Shown: piece after piece, positions 55,495 to 64,000 of the stretch | How positions within the stretch are numbered: the first letter of the stretch is position 1 | Layout: each line of letters begins with the position of its first letter | Origin: Butyricimonas faecihominis | GTDB taxonomy: Bacteria > Bacteroidota > Bacteroidia > Bacteroidales > Marinifilaceae | DNA: 64,000 bases | NCBI RefSeq assembly: GCF_033096445.1 | Contig: NZ_AP028155.1 | Span: forward strand, 2,857,880 to 2,921,879 | Direction: 5' to 3' | Made by a program: the position numbers and the translations under genes | Notes under the pieces: model-generated | What the model was told of the DNA's origin: nothing | The model's input: the letters and a program-made list of their open reading frames with translations, nothing else | The model's database searches: none

Positions 55495-57218
55495 AGCGTT
55501 TCCTCCTCTTCTTTTTCAATTACAAAATTTGCCGTAACTCCACCTCTCACAGGGTTTTTCATATTACCATCGCAAAATTCGATGACACTTTGCGGGATAG
55601 GGATCATCCATGAACCAAAACTATTATCATTATATTCTTCCAACGTTGTCTCTCCCACCTTCTCGGCTATTACGCTCCCACCCGCATCCGTTGCAATTTG
55701 ATAACATACATGTTCTATGGCCCGTTTACATGGATAAGTATTGTTCACAGCATAACGACGAAGATCAAACCAACGGTGTCCCTCGTAACATAACTCTTTC
55801 CGCCGTTCTAATCGTACAAAATCAACAAGTTCCTTTCCTCCGGAAGGAATCGTTGGCATCTTTTTATAACGATATTGCATCAAACTCCTTAACGTGCTTA
55901 CAGCTTCCGATTGTCCCAAACAAGCCTGCGCCTCGGCCTTATTCAAAAGGATCTCGGGATATCGTAACCACCCTCCAGTTGACGCAGGGGTTCCGGTATT
56001 TGCATAAACAACCGTATCCATACTTACCGGATCATACTCGGAAATAGATATTTTTGACTTATACTTTCGGGGAACCAAATTCTTCGCATAACGCGTCCGA
56101 CTGAAGAAACGGTTTAAACGATAGTCATTCTCATCAAACAATCCCTCGAATTCGGGCGAACAAGCATACGACCAGCCGTTCTGTTTCACCGTACGAGTCG
56201 TTATCATAACGATCTCACCAGTGGCTAATAAATGATCTATATCTATTCGACTAGATATCTCTAACTCTGCATCATCTCCAAAAATCCAATACGCCTCGTG
56301 TGGCCCGTGGGAAAATATCGTCTCCACGGATTCCAAAGTTGCAAAAGATTCGGTGACAGGCAAAGAACTCAAACTCTTCACCCCGTATCCCTCTATCTTA
56401 TTCGCAACCTCAATACAATCTTCATATCTTTCCATGTAAAGATAAACCCGACTCAACAAAGCGTAACAAGCATCAATACTTCCATGCTGGGCATTTTTCC
56501 TAGGTGAAGACAACAACTTAAAAAACTCGATTGCTTTTTTCAAGTCTGCCTCGATAGATGCGTAAACCTCACCTACCGTATTTCGTGAATAATAAATATC
56601 GATCACTTCTTCCGACAATTTTAAAGGAACACCCCAAGTAGCATTCGGATTACTCTTATCGTATGGAGCCCCGTATATATTTGTCAACATAAAATAATAC
56701 CAAGCTCTCAAAAAATAAGTCTCTCCCCCCACTTGATTCAACGTCTCCTCCTCGCCGAACTTATGCTTTGACCGTTGTTCCGGTATGGCTGAAATGATCG
56801 AGTTCAAAACAGCGATACGTCTATAAAAGTCCGCCCATATATAATCTTGCACCGCTATCCCCGTCAAACCGATAGCGGGATCATCCGCCCATCGGTAATA
56901 TCCTGCCACGATTTGCCACGATCTTGTTTTATATTCCTTTGCAACCGGAGCTGGAGCTTCTTTTATATCATCATCCATCAAATGGATACACGTCATAAAA
57001 TCTCGATTCTGTGTCTTATTTCCAAATGTAGCTATTGCCGCTCCCGGACAAATCGTCATGGCGGGGTCTTGGTAACCACTTCCCAACAACAACTCCTCCA
57101 AATCCGAAGCGGTTTCAATATAAGCCAAGTTTTGTGAATACTCGTTCAAAAAATCTTTACATGAGGTAGATAATCCACAAAGTAAAACTGCAAACCATAA
57201 TATACTATATTTTTTCAT
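55491..57218 (-). CDS. SusD/RagB-family surface lipoprotein (cassette C)
   Basis: 575 residues; lipobox STSC (Cys20), SusD signature KDFLNEYSQNLAYIETASDLEELLLG, TPR-like helices, and the C-terminal LERRKELCYEGHRWFDLRRYAV block. It forms the outer-membrane complex with the SusC encoded 11 bp upstream. Paralogous to the cassette A SusD (ELLLG segment and matching C-terminal block). Confidence 0.94.
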   Translation of the reverse strand: MKKYSILWFAVLLCGLSTSCKDFLNEYSQNLAYIETASDLEELLLGSGYQDPAMTICPGAAIATFGNKTQNRDFMTCIHLMDDDIKEAPAPVAKEYKTRSWQIVAGYYRWADDPAIGLTGIAVQDYIWADFYRRIAVLNSIISAIPEQRSKHKFGEEETLNQVGGETYFLRAWYYFMLTNIYGAPYDKSNPNATWGVPLKLSEEVIDIYYSRNTVGEVYASIEADLKKAIEFFKLLSSPRKNAQHGSIDACYALLSRVYLYMERYEDCIEVANKIEGYGVKSLSSLPVTESFATLESVETIFSHGPHEAYWIFGDDAELEISSRIDIDHLLATGEIVMITTRTVKQNGWSYACSPEFEGLFDENDYRLNRFFSRTRYAKNLVPRKYKSKISISEYDPVSMDTVVYANTGTPASTGGWLRYPEILLNKAEAQACLGQSEAVSTLRSLMQYRYKKMPTIPSGGKELVDFVRLERRKELCYEGHRWFDLRRYAVNNTYPCKRAIEHVCYQIATDAGGSVIAEKVGETTLEEYNDNSFGSWMIPIPQSVIEFCDGNMKNPVRGGVTANFVIEKEEEETL

Positions 57219-57229
57219 CGTATACCGTT

Positions 57230-60200
57230 TTAAAAAACAACATTCAAATTAAGCGAATACTTCGGACGGACAGATATATTAACCACGCTGGAAGTTCCAG
57301 ATTGTTCCGGAGATTGCCCCTTCAGGTCCTTACTACACCAAGTAAACAAATTCGAACCGGACAAGGATAAATAACCGGAAGAAAAACCTAACTTCTTAGC
57401 CAACGCCCTTGGGAACAAATAACGTAAGGACAAAGATTGCAAACGCAAATAATTCCCGCTCGCGACCCTCAAGTCTGAATCATCATACATAGAATATATC
57501 GTGGCACTGCCACTTGGCTCCCATTCAACTTTATATTTATTAGCATTCCACCATCCTTTATCCTGACCACCTTCTATATCCAGAGCCGGAATATCGGTTA
57601 TTTTTTCATCTCCCGGATTTCTCCAACGATTCACAAACTCCCGGCGCAAATTTTGCATCGGTTTGGGAGACACCGCACTATATTCTCCGGAAGCAATTCG
57701 TAACAATCTAATTTTATTACCGATGCTATAAGAAAAATTAACCGTTAAACTAAAACTTCGGTAACCAAAATAATTATTAAAACCACCCTGAAGAACAGGC
57801 ACCCGAGTTCCGGACTCATCTAGCACGGCCAACCACACATCCTTCTTAGACAAATTCTTGTACTTTTCATGTAATTCCTCCGCCCGATCTGCCTCCAAAT
57901 CCTTAAATGTCGGTTTCCCTTGATTATCCAACCCGGCATACTTGAATGAAAAGAAAGTGTTCAGCGGAGTTCCGGACAATTGAACAGAACCATTCAAAAA
58001 CTGCGACAGAGTCAATTCATCTTGTAACGTTTTATCTTTCCGTTTGATACGATCGTTTAACAACTTATTCAATGTCTGCCCGATCTGTGGATCAAAACGC
58101 CAGACAAAACCTCTTTTCCCATTAGCCGAGACAGCACGGTTAATCGGATTAAAGTTCAAAGACAACTCTATACCTTTGTTTTCAACATTACCGGAATTCA
58201 CGACATAAGTTGTCACCCCATTCACGTCACACACGGTCTTGGACAAAAAGGCATCCACGGTCTTTTTATAATAACCGGAAATAGAACCCTGAATTTTATC
58301 TTTAAGGAAACTGAAATCTATCCCGGCATTAAAAGAATACGTCTTTTCCCATTTTAAATCAGGATTAGGAAACTTCTCCACAGTTGAAATATATCCTCCT
58401 TTTGAAGAATCATACCCGCCTTTATTGATAATTAATTGAGTCGGTTGATTATTTTGCATATTCCCCTGAATACCGTAAGACACGCGTAGAGCCAGATTAT
58501 TAATCCAACTCACATTCTTCACGACATCATTCGTCATATTCCAACGCCCGGAAAAAGACCATACCGGAAAAAGTTTCTCGTTACTACGACTCCCGAATGC
58601 GTTAGACCAATCGGCTCGGGAATTCACGTTAAAAATATACCGATCCTTGTAACTATACGTTAGCGTAAGATAAAACGACGTTGTATTCGTCAATGATTTA
58701 CTATATTTCGGATAATTCCGAATCACCCAATCAAAATATTTCGGATACTTGGAATAATCCTCCCCTTTTAACGCGGCGAAAGTCATTCCCCGATCTTTCA
58801 GATACCCCCGCTCCGTGTTTGCCGTAGTATTATATTTAGAAGATGACAATTCCCAACCGATAGAAGCATTCGTAAAATGGTCCTTATTTTTATCCCAAAA
58901 CTTGCTGTAATCCGCTTGTACCCGGAATGTATAAGAACTACTACGATTTGAATTTGTTTTCAACTCCCCACCAAAAGGACATTCACTCCTAGTCATGGAC
59001 GAATTCGCATCTTTCAATTTAAGGATATAATTCGAGTTCTCGCCATACCACGTTTCATCATCGGAAGTTCCCATGGAATAAGAAGCCGTACCTATTAACT
59101 TGAATGCATCTGTAAAACGATACTGGACTTGTGCATTCGCACTCGCATTCCTCTGATTAATTGTATAATCAGACTCCTCCATTTCCCGAATGATATTAAA
59201 TGGATAATTCCCCTTTTTATACGTGTACAACTCCCCGTCCTCACCGTAGAGAGGAATCGCCCGGGTCATATTATAAGCATAATTCATAATACCTAAATCA
59301 CTAGGATTATAGGTTTTATCCTGAACATTACCGGAAACGCCGAATTGCATTTGCAATCTCTTATGTTGCACAGTTACTCGTACACTTGCCGTGTAACGCT
59401 CATTCTTCTCCCCTTTAATATTCCCCTCTTCATTTGCATATCCAAAAGAAGCATAATATTTAGCACTCTCATTTCCTCCACTGATACTCAATGAGTGATT
59501 ATGCGAGAACACATCCCGACACAAAAGATCAAGCCAGTCGGTATTCAACGTCTCGTAATAAGCGGAACGCTCTTTAAAATCATTGAAACTAATAGAACCA
59601 TATTTAAAATAATCCAGATATGCCTTCTCGTACCCAATCCAATCCGTAAAACTATTGTAAACACCAGTATAACGAACTCCTCGTTCCATCAATTCCCGGG
59701 AAACATCTACTCTTTCCTTGGAATTCATCAAATTCACCCCTCTATCCGAATACCGAGGACGAGTAGAAAACGTACCTGTCAACGAATATGATAATTTCGG
59801 GGGACCCACCTTCCCTTTTTTCGTGGTGATAACGATAACTCCATTGGCAGCCCGCACCCCATACAATGCTGTGGCAGCCGCATCCTTCAACACGTCAATC
59901 TGCTCCACGTCATCCGGATTCAACCCGGCAATAGCGTTCCCCAACAAATTCACGAAATCCAAATCATTCAACTGTTGGGGATCAATATTCACCGGATCTT
60001 GCTGAATAATTCCATCCACTACCCACAACGGTTCCTGATTACCCAAAATAGAAGAAGTTCCCCGTATTCTCAATTTCGGAGTAGCTCCCACCTGACCGCT
60101 ATTCTGCATAAAAGTCATACCGGGAATACGTCCTTCCAGCATCTGGTCGATACGATTTACGCCCGGGACATCAATATCACTCATTTTAACAGTCGTAACA

Positions 60201-60895
60201 GCTGCAGTCAAATGTCGCCGATCAATTTGCTGATAACCGGTCACCACAACATCCTCCAACTCGTTCATTTTCTCTCTCAACACCACTCTCAAGCTATCCG
60301 TCTTCTCCGTAAAATTCATTTTCTGAGTCTCGTAACCCACGAAAGAGAACTCCAATGCACCCTTGACCACGGGCAATGTCAATACAAAACGCCCCTGATA
60401 ATCCGTCGCCGTCCCTAAAGCCACAGAAGATTCCGAACATAATTTTACGGTTACACCCGGTAAAACATCACCCGAGTTCTCATCAATAACTATTCCGACT
60501 ATTCTCTTGCCTTTTTTTACATCCTCTTTCTTATCCTCCTGTTGAATCACGATCAGATCTCCCCGGAACTTGTAAGTCAATCCCGTTCCTTTCAGAATCT
60601 GTTGCAACACGTTTTCCACCGTCTCGTCCTTCACGTTCACGGACAACTGTCCCAGCCGATCCGTCAACTCCGTGTTAAAAACAAAATACAGATTCGTTTG
60701 CCTCTGAATCTCGTCAAACAAAGCCCGTACCGCCACGTCTTTCAGATTCAGACTGACTCTTTCCTGTTGAGCAAGCGATTCCGCCGAAACAGAAAAGGTG
60801 AACACACACATTAAAATCCAGAAAAGTTTCATCACTTTTTCAATTTTTTCTCTCATGCCCCGTGGCAATCGAAAACATAATCGTTTTTTTTTCAT
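57230..60895 (-). CDS. SusC/RagA-family TonB-dependent receptor with STN domain (cassette C)
   Basis: 1221 residues. An extended signal peptide to ~43 (a second ATG at codon 14 or 22 could be used), STN domain ~45-118 (VSLNLKDVAVRALFDEIQ ... DLIVIQQ), CarboxypepD_reg-like domain ~130-210, linker DVVVTGYQQIDRRHL, plug ~225-355 with WVVDGIIQQD and GVRAANGVIVITTKKG, and a barrel ending in LNLNVVF. It is the paralogue of the cassette A SusC. The STN domain couples it to the FecR encoded next. Its leader carries hairpins and an antisense -7 box identical in layout to cassette B. Confidence 0.95.
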   Translation of the reverse strand: MKKKRLCFRLPRGMREKIEKVMKLFWILMCVFTFSVSAESLAQQERVSLNLKDVAVRALFDEIQRQTNLYFVFNTELTDRLGQLSVNVKDETVENVLQQILKGTGLTYKFRGDLIVIQQEDKKEDVKKGKRIVGIVIDENSGDVLPGVTVKLCSESSVALGTATDYQGRFVLTLPVVKGALEFSFVGYETQKMNFTEKTDSLRVVLREKMNELEDVVVTGYQQIDRRHLTAAVTTVKMSDIDVPGVNRIDQMLEGRIPGMTFMQNSGQVGATPKLRIRGTSSILGNQEPLWVVDGIIQQDPVNIDPQQLNDLDFVNLLGNAIAGLNPDDVEQIDVLKDAAATALYGVRAANGVIVITTKKGKVGPPKLSYSLTGTFSTRPRYSDRGVNLMNSKERVDVSRELMERGVRYTGVYNSFTDWIGYEKAYLDYFKYGSISFNDFKERSAYYETLNTDWLDLLCRDVFSHNHSLSISGGNESAKYYASFGYANEEGNIKGEKNERYTASVRVTVQHKRLQMQFGVSGNVQDKTYNPSDLGIMNYAYNMTRAIPLYGEDGELYTYKKGNYPFNIIREMEESDYTINQRNASANAQVQYRFTDAFKLIGTASYSMGTSDDETWYGENSNYILKLKDANSSMTRSECPFGGELKTNSNRSSSYTFRVQADYSKFWDKNKDHFTNASIGWELSSSKYNTTANTERGYLKDRGMTFAALKGEDYSKYPKYFDWVIRNYPKYSKSLTNTTSFYLTLTYSYKDRYIFNVNSRADWSNAFGSRSNEKLFPVWSFSGRWNMTNDVVKNVSWINNLALRVSYGIQGNMQNNQPTQLIINKGGYDSSKGGYISTVEKFPNPDLKWEKTYSFNAGIDFSFLKDKIQGSISGYYKKTVDAFLSKTVCDVNGVTTYVVNSGNVENKGIELSLNFNPINRAVSANGKRGFVWRFDPQIGQTLNKLLNDRIKRKDKTLQDELTLSQFLNGSVQLSGTPLNTFFSFKYAGLDNQGKPTFKDLEADRAEELHEKYKNLSKKDVWLAVLDESGTRVPVLQGGFNNYFGYRSFSLTVNFSYSIGNKIRLLRIASGEYSAVSPKPMQNLRREFVNRWRNPGDEKITDIPALDIEGGQDKGWWNANKYKVEWEPSGSATIYSMYDDSDLRVASGNYLRLQSLSLRYLFPRALAKKLGFSSGYLSLSGSNLFTWCSKDLKGQSPEQSGTSSVVNISVRPKYSLNLNVVF

Positions 60896-60902
60896 ACATT
60901 TG
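60895..60902 (+). promoter_or_regulatory. Antisense -7 box at the susC start codon (cassette C)
   Basis: TACATTTG on the strand opposite to susC, starting on the last base of the complemented susC ATG (60893-60895), exactly as in cassette B. It matches TAnnTTTG; no good TTG is found at the -33 distance, so it is weaker than the cassette B copy. Confidence 0.45.
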
Positions 60903-60907
60903 TGGTA

Positions 60908-60964
60908 ATAAATTCAACATTCAATAAACCCTCACGGTTCCAATGCGAGGTTTATTGTCTTTTT
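60908..60964 (+). ncRNA. Candidate cis-antisense small RNA in the fecR-susC gap (cassette C)
   Basis: A predicted ~57-nt RNA opposite to the operon, ending in a hairpin with arms CAATAAACCCTC (60922-60933) and GAGGTTTATTG (60947-60957), one bulged C, then TCTTTTT. If this is read through, a second hairpin (ACGGAGGG 60974-60981 / CCTTCCGT 60990-60997, followed by TTT) ends it near 61000. It covers the susC leader. The layout copies that of cassette B although the sequences differ. Transcription is inferred. Confidence 0.45.
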
Positions 60965-60998
60965 GAAATAAAGACGGAGGGTTTGCCGACCTTCCGTT

Positions 60999-62171
60999 TT
61001 ATCTTGATACACATACGGTTCTATCGTTTATCGTAAACACGACCCCCGTAGCATCCGTTATCGCGTGCAAAATATCTTCAATCTGTTCATAACGTTTCAT
61101 ATGTCCCGAAAAATGCAACTGCTTGGCACTCTCCGACTGGAAAAACACCTCCATGTCATACCATAAAGAAAGAGTATTCATGATATTTTCCAATGTCTCC
61201 CGCTCGAACACGAAAATTCCTTTTCGCCAAAGAGTATATAAATCGGGATCAACTGTTTCAATTTTCATATCACGGGAATTCCGGTCATAAAATGCAAGCT
61301 CGTTCGGTTTCAACACGTACTCCCGGTCCAAATCCTGACCTCGAATCCCTACTTTTCCTTCCACCAGCACAGTACGAACCCCATCAGCACCAAGCGTATT
61401 CACATTGAACGAAGTCCCGTACACCCGTACTTGTACATCATCCGTAACCACGATAAACGGATGTTCCACATCTTTTGCGACCTCGAAATAAGCCTCTCCT
61501 TTCAAGTACACCCGTCGTTCCGGCCCGGTAAAAGCCACCGGATACCTTAAATCCGTCGCTGAATTCAAATACACCCGTGTCCCATCTGCTAATTGTAACT
61601 TAAACTCACCACCCTTGGGAATCCTCAACACATTCGTATCCACATACTCTGACACAACCGAATCCGAATACACCAGCATTCCGGAACTTTGTTGAACGTC
61701 AACGCCCCTACCCGCCTCTATCATTTTATCCTTTTCCTTCTCCAGTATCACTTTACCTCCACCAACAACCTCCAAAACAGGACTCTCCTCCCGTTTCACG
61801 ATTTTCGTATTTTGAGCCACCGGTATTGATCGCTCTCCTCCACGAGGAAACAACAGCCATACCCCAGCAATAAGCAAAGGTAATGCAATTACAGCCGCAT
61901 ATTTGATCCATGTAGTCATCCGTCGTTGTCGCCTCAGCCCGTTTTTCACACGGAAAGTCTCCCAAGCCCGAGTCGTATCCACCTCACGAAATATCCCGTA
62001 TTCCTCCGCGAAACGAGTATCTTTCCGCAATCTATCGAACAACTGCTTATGCTCTTCCTTCTCCTTCATCCAACTATCCAACAAACGCTGTTCGTCCGGC
62101 ATGATCGTTCCAGAGAAATATTTTTGAAGCAAATGACCTATTTCATTTTTATAGTCCATATCTATGATCAT
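60999..62171 (-). CDS. FecR-family anti-sigma factor (cassette C)
   Basis: 390 residues (an alternative ATG at 62159 removes 4). Cytoplasmic N-terminus (~1-85) containing DSWMKEKEEHKQLFDRL, one membrane span (WIKYAAVIALPLLIAGVWLLF), periplasmic FecR domain (~185-280, GGEFKLQLADGTRVYLNSATDLRYPV, GEAYFEVAKDVEHPFIVV) and a C-terminal receptor-contact domain (~320-390). It inhibits the sigma factor encoded upstream until the cassette C SusC signals. Gap to sigma 46 bp, to susC 103 bp. Confidence 0.93.
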   Translation of the reverse strand: MIIDMDYKNEIGHLLQKYFSGTIMPDEQRLLDSWMKEKEEHKQLFDRLRKDTRFAEEYGIFREVDTTRAWETFRVKNGLRRQRRMTTWIKYAAVIALPLLIAGVWLLFPRGGERSIPVAQNTKIVKREESPVLEVVGGGKVILEKEKDKMIEAGRGVDVQQSSGMLVYSDSVVSEYVDTNVLRIPKGGEFKLQLADGTRVYLNSATDLRYPVAFTGPERRVYLKGEAYFEVAKDVEHPFIVVTDDVQVRVYGTSFNVNTLGADGVRTVLVEGKVGIRGQDLDREYVLKPNELAFYDRNSRDMKIETVDPDLYTLWRKGIFVFERETLENIMNTLSLWYDMEVFFQSESAKQLHFSGHMKRYEQIEDILHAITDATGVVFTINDRTVCVSR

Positions 62172-62217
62172 ATTTTACTCCTAATACGACCACGAAAACA
62201 AAAAGAGGGTATCCGAT

Positions 62218-62775
62218 TTAAAAAAATGTACCGACTAATAATAAAAAATGTGCATCACCCAAGCGCTTTCTTAAATATTGCATGGCATTTTTCTTGTAGG
62301 ATTTCACGGTAAGTACTGATAAAGCAAGCAATTGAGCAATCTCCTCGTTCTTCTTCCCTTCCAAATGTAATTCAAACACCGCACGACTTCGCTCCGGCAA
62401 TTCCTGCACCACGAGATGTAACTCCCGGTACATCTCCTCTTCTGCCATATCCAGCTCATCCCATTCATGCTCCTCTTTCATGACCGCCGCAGCATATCGG
62501 TCTTCTACAACTTGATGTTTTAAATAATCCATGCATCTATTCGCCACAGCATTATAAAGAAAAGCCCTGAAACCGACATACGAGTTAAACTCCTTATTTC
62601 CCTCCCACACATTCACGAAAACCTCCTGCACAATATCCTCCGCCACATCCCGTCGCTGTACTCGCCTCATGGCATACACAACGAGATAATTAAAAAAACG
62701 CAGAAACAACTCATGAAAAGCTTTTTCCTGTTTTTCGTTTATTTGACGGATAAATATACTATTCAAATCATCCAT
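62218..62775 (-). CDS. ECF-type RNA polymerase sigma-70 factor (cassette C)
   Basis: 185 residues from the ATG at 62775 (MDDLNSIFIRQINEKQ); a TTG nine bases upstream is not needed. Region 2: KAFHELFLRFFNYLVVYAMRRVQRRDVAEDIVQEVFVNVWEG; region 4: LPERSRAVFELHLEGKKNEEIAQLLALSVLTVKSYKKNAMQYL. It directs transcription of its SusCD operon after release from FecR. It is divergent from marC, with promoters for both in the 116-bp gap. Confidence 0.93.
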   Translation of the reverse strand: MDDLNSIFIRQINEKQEKAFHELFLRFFNYLVVYAMRRVQRRDVAEDIVQEVFVNVWEGNKEFNSYVGFRAFLYNAVANRCMDYLKHQVVEDRYAAAVMKEEHEWDELDMAEEEMYRELHLVVQELPERSRAVFELHLEGKKNEEIAQLLALSVLTVKSYKKNAMQYLRKRLGDAHFLLLVGTFF

Positions 62776-62808
62776 TGACACCAAATAAAATTTTGCACCC
62801 GGGCATCA

Positions 62809-62816
62809 CAAATATA
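62809..62816 (-). promoter_or_regulatory. -7 box of the cassette C sigma gene
   Basis: CAAATATA on the + strand (TATATTTG towards the sigma gene), 34 bp before the ATG. The same octamer serves the cassette B sigma gene. Confidence 0.5.
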
Positions 62817-62865
62817 CGACTTTTTTCAAAACCTCTTCCTTTCTCCTAATTTCAGTTTTTATCTT

Positions 62866-62873
62866 TATCTTTG
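62866..62873 (+). promoter_or_regulatory. -7 box of marC
   Basis: TATCTTTG, a perfect TAnnTTTG match, 19 bp before the ATG at 62892; no clear TTG at -33. Confidence 0.5.
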
Positions 62874-62891
62874 CAAGCAGAAAATAGAAAC

Positions 62892-63488
62892 ATGGACTTT
62901 AGCATCAATATAAAAGAAATATTCACCGCTTTTATGGTACTTTTCGCCGTGATCGACATCACGGGATCAACCCCTATTATTATCGGGCTCAACAGTGCAG
63001 GTAAAAAAGTCAATGCAGGAAAAGCCGCAGGAATATCTCTTGCGATATTCATCACGTTCCTGTTTGCCGGAGATGGACTCTTGAAACTATTCAACATCGA
63101 CATCTCCTCATTTGCCCTTGCAGGAGCGCTCGTCCTTTTCGTGCTAGCAGTCGAAATGACATTCAACATAGAAATTTTCCAGAATGATGGCCCGGAAGGA
63201 TCAGCAACAATTGTCCCTGTCATATTCCCACTGATTGCTGGAGCCGGAGCATTAGCCACGACTTTAACTCTCAAAGCAGAATGTAGCGTGTTCAGCATTA
63301 TTATTGCCATTATACTCAATATGCTTGTCGTATATATCGTCCTACGTAACGTCTATCTCGTGGAACGAGTATTGGGAAAAGGCGGTGTCTACATTTTACG
63401 GAAATTCTTCGGGATCATCCTGCTCGCCATGTCGGTAAAAATATTCACCTCCAACTTGAACACCTTACTGGAAACATTGATGATATAA
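62892..63488 (+). CDS. MarC family integral membrane protein
   Basis: 198 residues from the ATG at 62892 (MDFSINIKEIFTAFMVLFAVIDI); an upstream in-frame TTG overlaps the promoter box and is rejected. Six hydrophobic segments and the MarC/YchE signatures FAVIDITGSTPIIIGL, ALVLFVLAVEM and VPVIFPLIAGAGALATTLTL. Despite the name, a role in antibiotic resistance is not established; function unknown. It is a single gene with its own promoter. Confidence 0.9.
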   Translation: MDFSINIKEIFTAFMVLFAVIDITGSTPIIIGLNSAGKKVNAGKAAGISLAIFITFLFAGDGLLKLFNIDISSFALAGALVLFVLAVEMTFNIEIFQNDGPEGSATIVPVIFPLIAGAGALATTLTLKAECSVFSIIIAIILNMLVVYIVLRNVYLVERVLGKGGVYILRKFFGIILLAMSVKIFTSNLNTLLETLMI

Positions 63489-63563
63489 TAAAATTCCCTC
63501 CTTTCCTACCGAGTCCTGTAACTTTTCGTTACCTTTAAGCGTCCCATCATAAAACAGATCATT

Positions 63564-64000
63564 ATGAAAAAAATATCATTTGTCATTTTCATGCTCTGCC
63601 TCACAATAACCGGAGCATTCGCACAGGAACAAATCAGCATCTCCCGCTTCCAAGGACAAAAGATTACCGGAATCGAGGCTCACGGAATCTTCAGTATAAC
63701 GGCTAAACAAGGTACCACGACCGGAGTCACCGTAAACATTCCAGCTCGACTTGAAAAACAACTCGTTCTGAAACTAGATTCCGATGGGAAATTACATATC
63801 TACATCGATGGGAAAATCACCACCAAAAACAAAAGAAACAATGACGATGATCGTTTCACGGCAGAGATTACCTTTACCAGCCTTGACAATGTGGAGTTAA
63901 CCGGAGTCTGTAAATTGGAAACCATCGGGGATTTCATGACAGCCAAGCTAAAGGTGGACCTCTCCGGAGCCAGTAAAATGCTTGTAGGTGGAGATTTCCT
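63564..64000 (+). CDS. GIN-domain (DUF2807) exported protein, 3' end cut by window
   Basis: The open frame starts at ATG 63564 and runs off the window (145 codons visible). Sec signal peptide MKKISFVIFMLCLTITGAFAQ, then the repetitive beta structure of the putative auto-transporter adhesin head GIN domain: FQGQKITGIEAHGIFSITAKQG, IDGKITTKNK, VELTGVCKLETIGDF, KVDLSGASKM. Such proteins form right-handed beta solenoids of unknown function and are common in Bacteroidetes. Family call is good; the C-terminal part is not visible. Confidence 0.82.
   Translation, partial: MKKISFVIFMLCLTITGAFAQEQISISRFQGQKITGIEAHGIFSITAKQGTTTGVTVNIPARLEKQLVLKLDSDGKLHIYIDGKITTKNKRNNDDDRFTAEITFTSLDNVELTGVCKLETIGDFMTAKLKVDLSGASKMLVGGDF

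Overview
The window reads as a chromosomal segment of a Bacteroidales bacterium, most likely from the Odoribacteraceae (Butyricimonas/Odoribacter-like). The genus is an inference from gene content. The supporting signs are SusC/RagA-SusD/RagB transporter pairs, ECF sigma/FecR switches, RprX/RprY, Bacteroidetes-type TonB proteins, and -7 boxes of the TAnnTTTG type with almost no Shine-Dalgarno sites. I count 49 protein genes (the first and last cut by the window edges) and one tRNA gene. I saw no rRNA, IS element, phage or CRISPR array.

Three envelope cassettes dominate. Cassette A (1-8280, + strand) is SusC (5' end missing), SusD, a Mx1-like lipoprotein carrying a (Gly-Thr)15 microsatellite, a TlpA-like protein and a thioredoxin-fold protein. 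Cassette B (22967-32857, - strand) is ECF sigma, FecR, SusC with STN domain, SusD, a FAS1-like lipoprotein, a coiled-coil lipoprotein and a thioredoxin-fold protein. Cassette C (48996-62775, - strand) is ECF sigma, FecR, SusC with STN domain, SusD, a Mx1-like lipoprotein, and four consecutive thioredoxin-fold proteins. A and C are paralogous. Together with a lone TlpA-like lipoprotein at 37570-38916 that has lost its first active-site Cys, eight exported thioredoxin-fold proteins lie in 64 kb. The likely logic is outer-membrane import with transenvelope signalling (STN-FecR-sigma) coupled to periplasmic thiol chemistry. The substrate is unknown.

Housekeeping blocks separate the cassettes. 8301-22959 holds a phosphopantetheinyl transferase, three tonB paralogues around hflX, tyrS, cvpA, aspS, holB, ricT, two rhomboids and an endonuclease/exonuclease/phosphatase-family protein. 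32957-48929 holds tRNA-Ala(GGC), an unknown multi-span membrane protein, a YbhN-like protein, mutL, the malic enzyme/phosphotransacetylase fusion, rpiB, rprXY, ruvB, tadA, a TPR lipoprotein and pgk. The right end has marC and a truncated GIN-domain gene.

The most interesting non-coding signal is in the two FecR-SusC gaps. In both, a consensus -7 box on the strand opposite to the operon begins on the last base of the complemented susC start codon. It is followed by hairpins ending in a T-run just before the fecR stop codon. This is the layout of a cis-antisense small RNA over the susC leader, at 30922-31007 and 60908-60964. Other structured DNA includes two related REP-like palindromes, a dispersed intergenic repeat, a 31-bp inverted repeat between maeB and rpiB, and a tandem heptamer.
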